The position numbers and the translations under genes were made by a program. Shown here one piece after another: positions 57,301 to 64,000 of a DNA stretch of 64,000 nucleotides; the stretch's first letter is position 1; each line of letters begins with the position of its first letter. The stretch is from Nectonema munidae (taxonomy: Eukaryota > Nematomorpha > Nectonematoida > Nectonematidae). Below the pieces are notes generated by a model. That model was given only the letters and a program-made list of their open reading frames with translations. It did not search any database and was not told the DNA's origin. The DNA is taken from the NCBI GenBank assembly GCA_030549495.1, contig JAUIRK010000763.1, positions 310,001 through 374,000 of the forward strand. Reading direction: 5' to 3'.

Positions 57301-60300
57301 TCCAAACTTTTTACTTCTTAATTGAAAGTAATTAGTCTGTGATAACAAGAATTATGTATGTACTTTCAACAGCAGTTATTAGGCTGCCTGGCCTACTGTG
57401 GCTATTATTGAATTTGCACTCATAACGCTGAAGAAGGCAGACTAACCCCAAAGCTAGTTGGCAGATATATAATAATCATATATCCTGATTTCAATTAAAT
57501 AAATTCGTAGCTACCACTTTCAAGCATTTTTGAATGAACTATCAATTCAGGGCAATCTATTCATAATTTTTACGCTATCTACCAAAGCCATTTAAATTAA
57601 CTCGGAGTAATTCCTGTATGTTTTGATGTCAACTTACATGCCTTGAACTTGGGTTAAGTCAAACTCGAACTTGATTTATTCCCAATAACAGTTTTCAATG
57701 CTCTATGACTATATCAATTCCAGTCCTCCTGTGTTACTAAATATTTCACAGGTCGCATCGCGTTTTATTCACAAATCAACATAAGTGTAAACCAGGGGTC
57801 GGCAAAGTGGTTGATACGACCCCTGGGGGTCCATAACAGATATCTAGGCGTCGATAAGATAGACAAACTTACCAAATTGTGCTATGCTTTTTTTACTCTA
57901 TAGTAGTAATAAATCTCCTTTTTCTTTTAAAACATAGCTTAGGACATTGTATAGTATAAGATATATGAAACATTTTTGGTTTGTATTTTTTTCTCTTAAT
58001 TGTTGGACATTGATTAATCTTTTTATGAAACATTACTGTGTGGAGTCTGAGTCGAAGTGAAGACAAATGTTCTATGAAGGGGTCGACGGGTAAAAAAAGT
58101 TTGCCGATCCCTGGTGTAAACGATGCATGTATTCATACATTTCGTTGTAGATCGTTTGCAGCAGTAACAAATTGCTTTGTTTCATTATTGTCTTTAAGCG
58201 AGGAAGAAATCATTTATTCTCAAGTTTTGCTCACATAAATTAGATCATCACAGAATAGTCATGATCCAAAATGTTTTCATTTAACAAAATTGGAAACCTC
58301 GTACTTCATGACACTGCATCTTCGTCTGGAAATTCGGATAACTCAAAATAATTTGATTGGTCGCCAGGACTTTCAGTTATTCGGAATTTTGGATTCATTT
58401 TGATATAAATAAATAGGGAGACATTTGTGTCAAAAAAATTTTTTTCATTACGTCTACTACAATTAAATTTCTAATAATTTCTTTGAGTGGTATTAACTTT
58501 GAAAGTTTAAATATCTATGATTTTGAATTATATCCATTAACTTCTCTGTCGGTATTAAATCGATGTTAGAGAAGTCGACATCCAGAACTTATTTATCATT
58601 TTGAGAAATGGGAACTGTTTCTTTTTCCTTGTTCCTGTAATTTAGTTAAAACGACAAGAACTTTTCCTATGCCCTTAGGTTTGGATTTATTGCATGCAAC
58701 TTATGATCCACTTCTTTTTTAGTTTCAGCAGGCAAAAGTTTCAATTTCTCAAAATGACATTAAGGTAACTGCAGGTTACGTTTCGGAGTTGTGCTCGTAA
58801 TCAGTAGTGACCGATGTCCTATCTTCTAAAACGATTGATAGGATGTCAAGGATTGCAAATTGATGAACTAGCTAGAAATTCTCTCAAAACGAGTTTTTGG
58901 ATTGGTCCTCTCTTTTGCTTCTTTTAGTTTCCCTTATTTTGGATGCTAGCAATTTCATTTTTTGTGCACTCGTTTACATCATTGAAACTTAGAATTTTAT
59001 TCTGTTAAAATACAAAAAATACTGGTTAATTATTTATATGGCATATAAGAATTTTTATATAAGCTTAGTTTTATCTTTTTTATATTTATGAGTGAACAAG
59101 TTTTTTAAGTGTGATTTTTTGTAAATAGGAAGGTTTTATCACTGCATTCGCTGTCCTTGCACTTTTCATTGCTCCATCGAATGTTTGCCTGCCGGCGCTG
59201 TTGTGCTATCCTCTTCAAACATTATTTGTTCAGACCACACATCCATCAAAAACCATGTCAATGTTAATTGGTGTTTCATATGCTCTTCTGGTATATTTTT
59301 TGCATTTTTTCTTCTCTTTTAAGTTTATCATTTTTGATGCATGAATCATTATTTCCTATTCCTGAACAACTAGGATAACCAGACTATATCTATTATGGAT
59401 TTTAGGGTTGGCATTAACCCTTTGAAGACCAATGCGACATCGGTGTACAAAGAAGTGGAAATGGTCTGCTTAAATATGTTAAATTTTGTTGAAATAGAAA
59501 GCAATTACATTCTTAGACAAATAAAATTGATCAAATGTGTGTATTTGTTCACATTAATTTTTAGTTTTATTGTAATCTGGGGGATTTATTTTTCATGTTC
59601 TATATAGAGGTTCGTTTAAGTATGCATTTAAAAATGAAACTTGAAAGAAAAATGTTTGTGTGTGCCCAACTAGCCTGAATTTAAATATTCATTCCTTATA
59701 TGTTTATTATTTTTACAGGTAATTTTGATATTTTTAACTTTTCAAAATTCCCTTTAAAATATTATAGTATAAAACATAATTATACATCGTAAGCTTTTCC
59801 ACTTTAACAACGAGATACCAAGGCTAATGTTTCCTAGATTCGCTTTTCGTTTGTAAGAAGATAAAATCTTCTTGACACGGCGTGAAAGTATTTGTGTGCA
59901 TACTTACACTGCACAGTAGCAACATTATTTGAAGTAAAGGCAATTTGTTTCACCCATTATTTAAAAGTAATTCCTTATAACTATAGGCCATATGTAGAAG
60001 CTTACACCTTGCAAAGGAAAAACTCACTCATTCTCAAACAAAAATTACTTTTATTTGACTGACAGATTACGCTACTAATGAGATCGCGTAATCCGGGTGC
60101 CAACAACAACAGAATCGAGTGCAAATTTTGGATATACGCGTCTGCTGCCTAGATAGGTTGGTTACAATTTTTAGTTGAATTAAAAAATTTCCCCTATAAT
60201 TGTGAAACACCGTACTGTACATAATTAATTAAATCATTTTTTTAAGAAAATTTGTTGATTATTATAATAAAAATATAATATCGGAACAAAATGTTTCAGT

Positions 60301-63300
60301 TGTTAAAAATGTACTTGATCTATTTATGACAGCTGTCAGAATTTTATTTGTAGACAAATCGTCAAAAAAAATGCAATGATTTTTTTGTTCTCGTGTACAT
60401 GTTTGTTTAAATAGTTATTTAATGATTTTGTGTTCTTAGACTTAAATAATTTTATGAAAAGTGATTAAACTACCATTTTTTGTATACTATGATTCCTTAC
60501 AAAATGTAAAAAATACAAGCGTTACCAAATCACTCTATAAGGGTTAGCTACTTCAACGTTGGCTTTGCTGCTTATAAAAACTTGAAAATATCAAATAAAC
60601 TATCTCATTTTTATGCCTCCTATTATTTGAGAAGAGACAGTTTCATTTTAAAATAGTGAAAATTGCTTTATTAGTTTGTCTCCTTTCTCTCTTATGTTAA
60701 TTATGTAGCAAATTTTACAATTTTGAGTAAAAGGTAAGGTAAAGGTACTGTGGGTGTGTTTTCTTTGACAAGCCACTGATGTACCTTTTTCAATGAAACT
60801 TTTTTTCAATAAAGTTTTTCTCAATAAAACATTTTTCATTTTTTAGGAAGAAGGAAGAACTGAAATTAATGAATTCATTCAATAAAATTTCCAATTTTTT
60901 TATTGTTAATTGATATCTTTACCCCTTTTCTACACATAATTTGGAGATGGTGCGTATCTATTTGAAGTGAGTAAGAAGGAGCTATATATAAGTCCTCATT
61001 CATTGTTGACATTAAGCTTAATTAACAATGAAATAAAATAGACAAGGGAGCAGTAGGAATTCAGAAAAATTTGCCTTTTTGGAAGACGCTTGAAAGTCCG
61101 CCCCTCCAATAATTTCAAGGATTCGCGCCTCTGAATCAATCACATTTTTTTCATATAAACATCGCAGGGTGTCTAGTAGACTCCTTTCCTTGAGACTACA
61201 TTCACTCATATAAAACTCTCCAACCTTCAGTTTTCAGTTGTTTTCTCTATCAATCAAATATCCTTTCATCAATTCCTGTAATGACCCTGATAGACTACTT
61301 CATTTTCAAATGAAAAGCCTATTCGCCCCCTAACAATTTTGGATTTTTTTAAACTAGTGTATATGCGATATGCAAATTTAATTAAAATATTTTCGCTGGA
61401 AGTATGGTATTTAAATTTCACCAATTTTGTAAAAAAAAAATATAAAGTAGTTTTATAAATTTAGCTATGCCCTGAATACACTATATTTTAAAGGATTGCT
61501 TCAATATTTGGTCTCCGTGTTATTTCCAGACCAGTAATTGGAAAGGTCTTCGTCCTGTTTAAGCATGTTATCTATAGCTACAGCAAACTTAATTCGTTCA
61601 ATAAACCGTTCGTGAGACAAAAATGTTTTTCTCATACTCAAAAAGTATAAGATCCACGTTAAAATCATGTATAAGTAATATACCATTATGATGTTTCAAA
61701 CTCGTTTTAGTCCTTGAGTCAGATACAGGCCAATTTCATCTCAATAGGGCGAACCAGGAAAGCCATATTATAATATCCTAAAGTAGCAATTTCAAAAGAA
61801 TTTCTTTATTTTAATGTAAAAGTCTAAAAATCCTCAAAAGCCCTTGTATCATATGTTTCTGAGACTTGGCATTTTTTCTTCATAACAATTTATATCGATA
61901 ATATTTTATCAATGCCAAGCGTCAAATCCTAAGTAGCAGACAGTTTGAAGATGTCATTTAGGTTTTATTAGTGAGCATTGAGTTCAGCTTTGCTTTATTG
62001 ATACTCATTACATAGAAAACCTATCTATGAATTTCGCAGCAAAGACTCACTTTGGAAAATATTGGCAAGCGATATTGATTAAACATGTCCAAGTCTAATA
62101 AGGTAAATTCATTTTTCACATCTATATCTCACTGTAAATCAGTTTTTTCAAGTTGGATGTTGACAAACAAATCAGACACATTGACTCTAAATGGTGAACA
62201 CATAACTATGAAATCTGTCTTTAGTTCATCAAAAATTTGAAACCCTTGCTCAATCTCTCGCAGAAATCCCGCGTTCTTATCTTTGTATCGATTCGTGCCA
62301 ACATTATCAGCTGTCCCAAGTGCCAAGCCATAAGTAATGCCGATATCGCTGAGAATATTTTTAAACCACGGACTCAATTAACACTGACCCTCAATTTGTC
62401 CAACAATTGTTACAATCGGTCCAACGATAGATTTGAAAATATCTCTATCATAGCTACGAGCTCCAGAAACTACTTCGTGACAGTCAAAGTCTCGTCTACA
62501 CAACGAATGAATATGGTCAAATGCTTTTTTGGTTGACTAAAATCTCCCTCCTTCGTAAGACATACACTTTCTGCATCCTTCTGTATGCATGTTTTCACAA
62601 CTTCATCCTCGCGGTACCGCTTTTAGGTTAACGCTATTTCTCTAGCAACATGGTAGCTCGCTCTTATTGCTACGACATCTTGTTCACTGTTGTTTCTTCA
62701 AACCTCCATCATTTCATTTGCCTTCTTTCTTATTATCCATTTTAGTTATCGTATTTGTCGACATGATAAGTTGTCATAAAAGCAAAGAACACTATATTAT
62801 CTGGGCACTGATACCTGTTACGATTCCACCATACTCACAGGCTTTCCATTCATTCACCTCCACGAATAGATAAGAAAATGAATACCTTTTTTTTTTTATG
62901 AAATACCGTACACTCGTAATGATTTTTTAAATGATTTGTGGAAGGTTTTTATATTAAAAATATAATCACTGGCACTGTCATCAATCATGCTCAGGCTTAC
63001 TTAATTAGATACTGGTTTGTACTATAATGTTTATCTTTTTATTGAAGTCACCTCGCCGACCGCTTGTTATATGTATGTTCATCGTATATAGGAGGAGGAA
63101 AGCTAATTTGCTGCGATTCCTGTCCTGGAGCTTTTCACGATACTTGTTTGCCAAATTTCACTCTTCCATCTGGAACTTGGTGGTGCCCTGAATGCGAAAC
63201 TGGAATGAGACCCCTCTACTGCGAAATCATATGGATTAAACTTTCTAGCTTCAGGTACGTTCGTACACACATTCTCTTCTTAACTCCTCGAGGACCATGT

Positions 63301-64000
63301 GACATCAGCGTAACAAGAAATTTAAATCGTATGCTTTAAATATAAATAATTAGAAAGCAGACGATTCGTCTTAAAATTCTGGTTTTCAAAGTGTTAATAT
63401 CCTATTTCAATATAGATTGCTTTCAAAAATCATCTTTCAAATATTACGGACACCCTCAGTTTTTTATTTTAACATAACCACTTTTGCTTCCAGTCGTTTT
63501 ATTGATAATAATACGCTCATGTAATTTTTTTTGAATATTTTTAGCTGACGATTGTCTAATTTTTTCTACCATAATAACATCGAAGTTTGCACTTTAAGTA
63601 TTTTATGAATCCTTTGCTCTTTCGACTCCACTGTGTTTCTGAAATGACGTAGACAATTTCTTCCTTTTAAAGTAGTTTATATCAACTTACTTAATGTCGT
63701 ATACTTTTCTGGTATTTAATGAGTTTTTATGTAAACTATTTGTAACCGGAAAATAAATGTTTCTTCATTAAATTCAGCTATTAATTTTTTTTCTTTGTGG
63801 AATTAATTTTTTTACTAGATGGTGGCCTGGAAAAATAGTTGATCCATCATTAGTTCCAGAAAACATTAAGTCTCTCTTTAATTCTCATGGCCAATTCGCA
63901 GTTTACTTTTTCGGTTCATCAAATTATTACTGGACAACCAAACAAAAAGTGTACCGCTTTGCTGAAGGAGACAAAACTGCAGAGAAGAAAATAGATTCTG
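42296..64000 (+). CDS. NSD: NSD-family histone H3K36 methyltransferase, N-terminal part (runs off the right edge)
   Basis: Eleven exons join in frame to about 722 residues: 42296-42332, 43027-43079, 43577-43736, 46841-46972, 49616-50101, 50156-50536, 56766-56960, 57023-57238, 59129-59290, 63092-63254 and 63819 to the edge. Domains in order: PWWP1 (about 46-115; VVWAKFANFPLWPCVI, then HLFFLGENSRAWV); an HMG-box-like end (about 218-270; FIEKWNRLSDEQKMEYYDLA); a basic, polar linker; a first PHD finger (417-481; CVVCEE to FCPDC); the NSD-specific PHD series (CFVCKES, CKKLYHKSC, RCPCTFHCSIECLPAG, WCFICSSG, CCDSCPGAFHDTC, WWCPEC); and PWWP2 (from 662; RWWPGKIVDPSLVPENIKSL, then YFFGSSNYYWT). This order is that of human NSD1-3 and fly Mes-4, nuclear enzymes that dimethylate H3K36. 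AWS, SET and the C-terminal PHD lie past 64000. PWWP1 starts closer to the N-terminus than in vertebrate NSD proteins. Confidence 0.95.
42607..42768 (+). mobile_element. tRNA-derived SINE in NSD intron 1
   Basis: Head GGGGGCGTGAGTAAGGTTGA, B box GGTTCGATTAC (42659-42669), tail aaaacaccctatggtacact. Same family as 44107-44236. Confidence 0.75.
43027..43079 (+). CDS. NSD: NSD exon 2 (53-bp mini-exon)
   Basis: Acceptor ttttaagctatttgcag, donor GAT|gtaagt, both strong. It encodes (E)QGFKEFTAEEISFDEID, acidic, joined without frame conflict on either side. Confidence 0.75.
43577..43736 (+). CDS. NSD: NSD exon 3 (first half of PWWP1)
   Basis: Acceptor atttag|ATT; donor AAAG|gtacat in phase 1. It encodes IKWKIGDVVWAKFANFPLWP followed by CVIDLDEKKRFFKIK. 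The domain-naming motif reads FPLWP, a common variant of PWWP. Confidence 0.9.
44107..44236 (+). mobile_element. tRNA-derived SINE in NSD intron 3
   Basis: Head TGGCGTGAGTAGTGTTGGTT, then AGATGCTGG, and B box GGTTCGATACC (44157-44167). It ends with caaaaacacccc. Confidence 0.75.
45391..45532 (-). mobile_element. tRNA-derived SINE in NSD intron 3, inverted
   Basis: Minus-strand head GGGGCGTGTGTACGGTTGGT then TAGAGCTTCGA and TTGGTTCGATCCCGC (B box). Tail with CATGGTACCTTTACC. The head reads like a tRNA with D-arm and TPsiC-arm consensus. Frames at 45305-45542 on this strand are shadows of it. Confidence 0.8.
46193..46292. repeat. Tandem duplication, unit about 51 bp
   Basis: aggtctggcaggttttctct then ccggacgtcttgctaaacac is followed by agatctgacaggttgtctcc then ccagaggtcttgcccgacct. 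Two diverged copies lie side by side in NSD intron 3. Confidence 0.75.
46841..46972 (+). CDS. NSD: NSD exon 4 (second half of PWWP1)
   Basis: Acceptor tgtgttgttag|GA; donor CTAG|gtacgt. It encodes KNVIEMHLFFLGENSRAWVS and EKRLQPFKAKMEYPELVIYM. This supplies the HxxFFGxxxxAWV strand and the following helix of the PWWP fold. Length 132 bp, symmetric phase 1-1. Confidence 0.93.
46973..49615 (+). other. NSD intron 4
   Basis: A 2.6-kb intron largely occupied by a decayed minus-strand hAT transposase (48044-49440). 46973-48043 holds no recognisable feature. Confidence 0.75.
48044..49440 (-). pseudogene. Decayed hAT transposase (ZBED5/SCAND3-like), in NSD intron 4
   Basis: On the minus strand, from high to low coordinates: a degraded BED/N-terminal area near 49440-49320; KWKHFLANDTVRRLIGEMSD (about 49160-49090), matching the IPLSxDTVxRRIxxMSxD block; an LDERMDAAN piece where relatives have LDESTD; QAPFDILLFYKTLSSRT and a CTD-like segment (about 48960-48840); and at the end SGNRLEVSNDMRVSLPKTEP then NFDK (48210-48110), the C-terminal RNRLxVxxDMRVALS region. 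Many breaks; no termini were found. Confidence 0.7.
49616..50101 (+). CDS. NSD: NSD exon 5 (linker and HMG-box-like segment)
   Basis: Acceptor ttactcaccag|GT. The frame runs without stop to 50151 and ends in TAA at 50152-50154. I place a donor at 50102 (CAAAAAA|gtgctc), because a 54-base intron to 50155 restores the same frame, which stays open to 50536. It encodes a basic helix (NRYKKMWKLGVKKALNILE), an acidic, histidine-rich linker, and FPLFIEKWNRLSDEQKMEYY then DLA, like helix 2-3 of an HMG box (WxxLSxEEKxxYxxLA). NSD2 has an HMG box at this place. Confidence 0.8.
50102..50155 (+). other. NSD: Candidate 54-bp NSD intron or stop-containing exon extension
   Basis: It starts with the weak donor gtgctc and ends with a T-rich acceptor tttttttttaag. 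Its length is a multiple of three. Retained, it adds SAHFLLFANEVLSRVFF and a stop; removed, exon 5 joins exon 6 as QKS-ASSDNVVEENEV. All other NSD introns modelled here, from 62 bp upward, are longer. Confidence 0.5.
50156..50536 (+). CDS. NSD: NSD exon 6 (polar linker)
   Basis: Open in the same frame as exon 5, ending at GAAAAG|gtattc in phase 1. It encodes a low-complexity, basic and acidic region (KRPFTQKRKKTASP; DILDDDEDEVVQNIS; KLKRKG), probably disordered, with potential nuclear localisation sequences. Confidence 0.85.
51745..53440 (+). pseudogene. Decayed hAT transposon (ZBED5/SCAND3-like transposase) with left terminus
   Basis: The left end CAGAGTTTCTCAAACTGGGG is the terminal repeat of this hAT group. 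Downstream, in shifting plus-strand frames: EAGLRASYMVSLRIAQERK (about 52110-52170), RRIADMSDDVKQQVI (about 52265-52305), FAIQIDESTDTASCAQLLVF with VRYIKD (52335-52420), VCAITTDGAPAMLGHRSGF (about 52525-52580), LHTEVRWLSRGNVLARV (about 52775-52830), SLKTFWSKM (53295-53320) and STYLCEQGFSALLNIKN (53380-53435), the C-terminal dimerisation block. The DEST and TDGAP catalytic blocks are readable but the frame is broken many times. The right terminus is missing where the LINE relic begins. Confidence 0.85.
53441..54850 (-). pseudogene. LINE relic: zinc-knuckle ORF1 and endonuclease piece (R1/Jockey-like)
   Basis: Minus strand, high to low: an ORF1-like segment (about 54850-54660); CCHC zinc knuckles RCLKCTKLGHND-SC and, in another frame, KCINCVDKHFYTDKNC (54095-53985); then IDLTICNDKARKLFTNWDIL and DQASLSDHFYIRIDL (about 53590-53495), the C-terminal block of an apurinic-type endonuclease (DLTxxxxxxxxxxxxWxVxxxxSLSDHxxI). 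The reverse transcriptase is absent. It lies tail to tail with the hAT relic on its left. Confidence 0.7.
55200..55260. repeat. GGAGTCGG-type repeat piece
   Basis: gaaaactaggaatcggagtc then aggaatg and actccactcct resemble the repeat at 20876-20975. Diverged, with no ends visible. Confidence 0.35.
55534..55590 (+). repeat. Hairpin-bearing repeat tail, copy A
   Basis: GATTACACtgataatgagataGTGTAATC forms an 8-bp stem with a 13-base loop and is followed by gctaacaaaaacaacaacat. The counterpart at 60064-60113 has the same loop and tail, with one stem pair changed on both sides. Confidence 0.6.
56087..56691 (-). mobile_element. Non-autonomous hAT element with transposase C-terminal relic
   Basis: Ends TAGTGTGTCCACTTTAAGG and GGTGGACACTGGACACCCTA form inverted repeats. 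Flanks GTGTGGAC (56079-56086) and GTGTGGGC (56692-56699) agree at seven of eight bases. Inside, the minus strand encodes KPTSVDSERVFSSMSYFSKE (about 56395-56335), the PTSVxSERxFS signature of the hAT dimerisation domain. Internally deleted, about 605 bp. Confidence 0.75.
56766..56960 (+). CDS. NSD: NSD exon 7 (first PHD finger)
   Basis: Acceptor atatttaag|AT; donor CGACA|gttagt. It encodes a C4HC3-type finger: CVVCEEV, GDLLSVVIKCKTAFCLNAYH, IKCI and FFCPDCSD. Length 195 bp, symmetric phase 1-1. The intron after it is only 62 bp. Confidence 0.93.
57023..57238 (+). CDS. NSD: NSD exon 8 (second PHD finger)
   Basis: Acceptor ttttttcgctag|AT; donor ACTG|gtattc. It encodes RCFVCKES, LLSSCKKLYHKSCVSLYP, GFICPMHHCFTCYA, the NSD pattern CFVCKxxxxxxxxCxxxxCGKFYHxxC and GFxCxxHxCxTC. 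Symmetric, 216 bp. Confidence 0.95.
57239..59128 (+). other. NSD intron 8
   Basis: A 1.9-kb intron with a hAT MITE (57793-58113). The remaining sequence has no recognisable gene. Confidence 0.75.
57793..58113. mobile_element. hAT MITE (CAGGG family), perfect 8-bp target duplication
   Basis: A 321-bp element from CAGGGGTCGGCAAAGT to GTTTGCCGATCCCTG is flanked by GTGTAAAC at 57785-57792 and 58114-58121. Sister of the copy at 25519-25834. The perfect duplication shows it is intact as a MITE. Confidence 0.92.
59129..59290 (+). CDS. NSD: NSD exon 9 (PHD series, RCIRCP block)
   Basis: Acceptor ttgtaaatag|GA; donor TCTG|gtatat. It encodes RFYHCIRCPCTFHCSIECLP, AGAVVLSSSNIICSDH and VNVNWCFICSSG, matching human RLMRCIRCPVAYHxxxxCxAAG ... 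ICxxH ... VxWCFVCSEG. Symmetric, 162 bp. Confidence 0.95.
59418..59520. mobile_element. piggyBac-type MITE relic (CCCTTTGAAGACC family)
   Basis: TTAA (59414-59417) is followed by CCCTTTGAAGACCAATGCGA, then catcggtgtac. It aligns with the complete copy at 63284-63393 through gacatc, gtgta and tgcttaaatat. The right end has decayed. Confidence 0.55.
60064..60113 (+). repeat. Hairpin-bearing repeat tail, copy B
   Basis: GATTACGCtactaatgagatcGCGTAATC then cgggtgccaacaacaacaga. Same stem length, loop and ACA-rich tail as 55534-55590, with a compensatory pair difference. Confidence 0.6.
60733..60786 (-). mobile_element. tRNA-derived SINE, tail fragment
   Basis: ggtaaggtaaaggtactgtg, ggtgtgttttctttgacaag and cactgatgtacc are the reverse complement of the tail of the SINE at 30675 (ggtacatcagtgcccttgtc, then acccacggtatctttacc). 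The tRNA head is missing. Confidence 0.6.
61361..61545. repeat. Dispersed repeat, copy 2
   Basis: Same orientation and about the same length as 41139-41335 (cgatatgcaaatttaattaa to ttatttccagaccagtaatt). Small open frames overlapping it on the minus strand (61501-61686) have no recognised domain. Confidence 0.7.
61890..62640 (-). pseudogene. Decayed hAT transposase C-terminal half (GTF2IRD2/ZBED-like)
   Basis: Minus strand: 62377-62129 encodes FDELKTDFIVMCSPFRVNVS then NIQLEKTDLQ, the FxxFxxLExxFxLxSxPFxVDVxxxPxxLQLELIDLQ block. Next comes FTLLDLDMFNQYRLPIFSKV (about 62115-62045). Finally FYVMSINKAKLNAH then NLNDIFKLSAT (about 62015-61930), the dimerisation segment FSVMKxNKSKxRSxLxxxxLxDxLRIAT. 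Broken and without termini. Confidence 0.75.
63092..63254 (+). CDS. NSD: NSD exon 10 (last PHD of the series)
   Basis: Acceptor cgtatatag|GA; donor TTCAG|gtacgt in phase 2. It encodes GGKLICCDSCPGAFHDTCLP, GTWWCPECETGMRPLYCEII and WIKLSSFR, matching human GGSLLCCDSCPAAFHxECL ... WxCxxCxxGKKPxYxEIVWVKxGxYR. Confidence 0.96.
63284..63393. mobile_element. piggyBac-type MITE in NSD intron 10
   Basis: TTAA at 63280-63283 and 63394-63397 flanks 110 bp beginning CTCCTCGAGGACCATG and ending TGGTTTTCAAAGTG, with an internal gcagacgattcgtct. It sits 29 bp behind the exon 10 donor. Confidence 0.7.
63398..63818 (+). other. Remainder of NSD intron 10
   Basis: AT-rich intron sequence with nothing recognised; it ends with the acceptor tttttactag. 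Confidence 0.6.
63819..64000 (+). CDS. NSD: NSD exon 11, partial (second PWWP)
   Basis: Begins A|TGGTGGCCTGG and completes R before WWPGKIVDPSLVPENIKSLF. It continues AVYFFGSSNYYWTTKQKVYR and FAEGDKTAEKKIDS. This matches human [20 protein letters not shown] ... [23 protein letters not shown]. The reading frame is open at the window edge. Confidence 0.95.

Larger units (their letters stand above)
59291..63091 (+). other. NSD intron 9
   Basis: A 3.8-kb intron with a piggyBac-type MITE relic (59418-59520), hairpin repeat copy B (60064-60113), a SINE piece (60733-60786), the dispersed repeat (61361-61545) and a hAT relic (61890-62640). No host exon is missing by phase. Confidence 0.75.

Noticed and set aside
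57019-57325. Frames on both strands over the second PHD exon
   Set aside because: Shadows of NSD exon 8; only the cysteine/histidine-rich frame has family motifs and matching splice phases.

Overview
The window is AT-rich eukaryotic DNA with long spliceosomal introns and a dense load of decayed transposons. Its gene families point to an arthropod: a corazonin/adipokinetic-hormone/GnRH-family receptor and an NSD-type histone methyltransferase. The base composition, intron sizes and transposon mix would fit a crustacean such as a parasitic copepod, but that is inference; nothing here fixes the species.

Two host genes can be modelled confidently, both on the + strand. Positions 26463-37754 hold a complete five-exon, seven-transmembrane neuropeptide receptor of 350 residues. 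Every splice site is canonical and every intron phase is compatible. From 42296 to the right edge runs the N-terminal part of an NSD histone H3K36 methyltransferase. Its 11 exons encode an N-terminal PWWP, an HMG-like segment, a run of PHD-type zinc fingers and the start of the second PWWP. The AWS/SET catalytic part must lie beyond 64000. Both genes probably act independently; nothing suggests a functional cluster.

The left third (1-26400) holds no intact host gene that I can recognise. It contains piggyBac-type MITEs, a palindromic repeat, a candidate Tc1-like element, and a 763-bp hAT element with perfect 8-bp target duplications. It also has a 2-kb Tc1/mariner-like element with a decayed transposase and a nested MITE, a pair of adjacent inverted-repeat elements, and a protein-kinase pseudogene on the minus strand with degraded catalytic motifs. 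Beyond these lie a decayed piggyBac transposase, a LINE reverse-transcriptase fragment and a 316-bp hAT MITE.

The introns of the NSD gene have collected at least four hAT remnants, a LINE remnant with zinc knuckles and an endonuclease piece, a hAT MITE, piggyBac MITEs and tRNA-derived SINEs. The most interesting points are a 54-base candidate intron in NSD whose retention would end the protein after the PWWP and HMG-like region, and a run of six symmetric phase-1 NSD exons. Two others are a small hairpin found twice with a compensatory base pair, and altered DRY and NPxxY motifs in the receptor. I did not find a clearly novel biological system.
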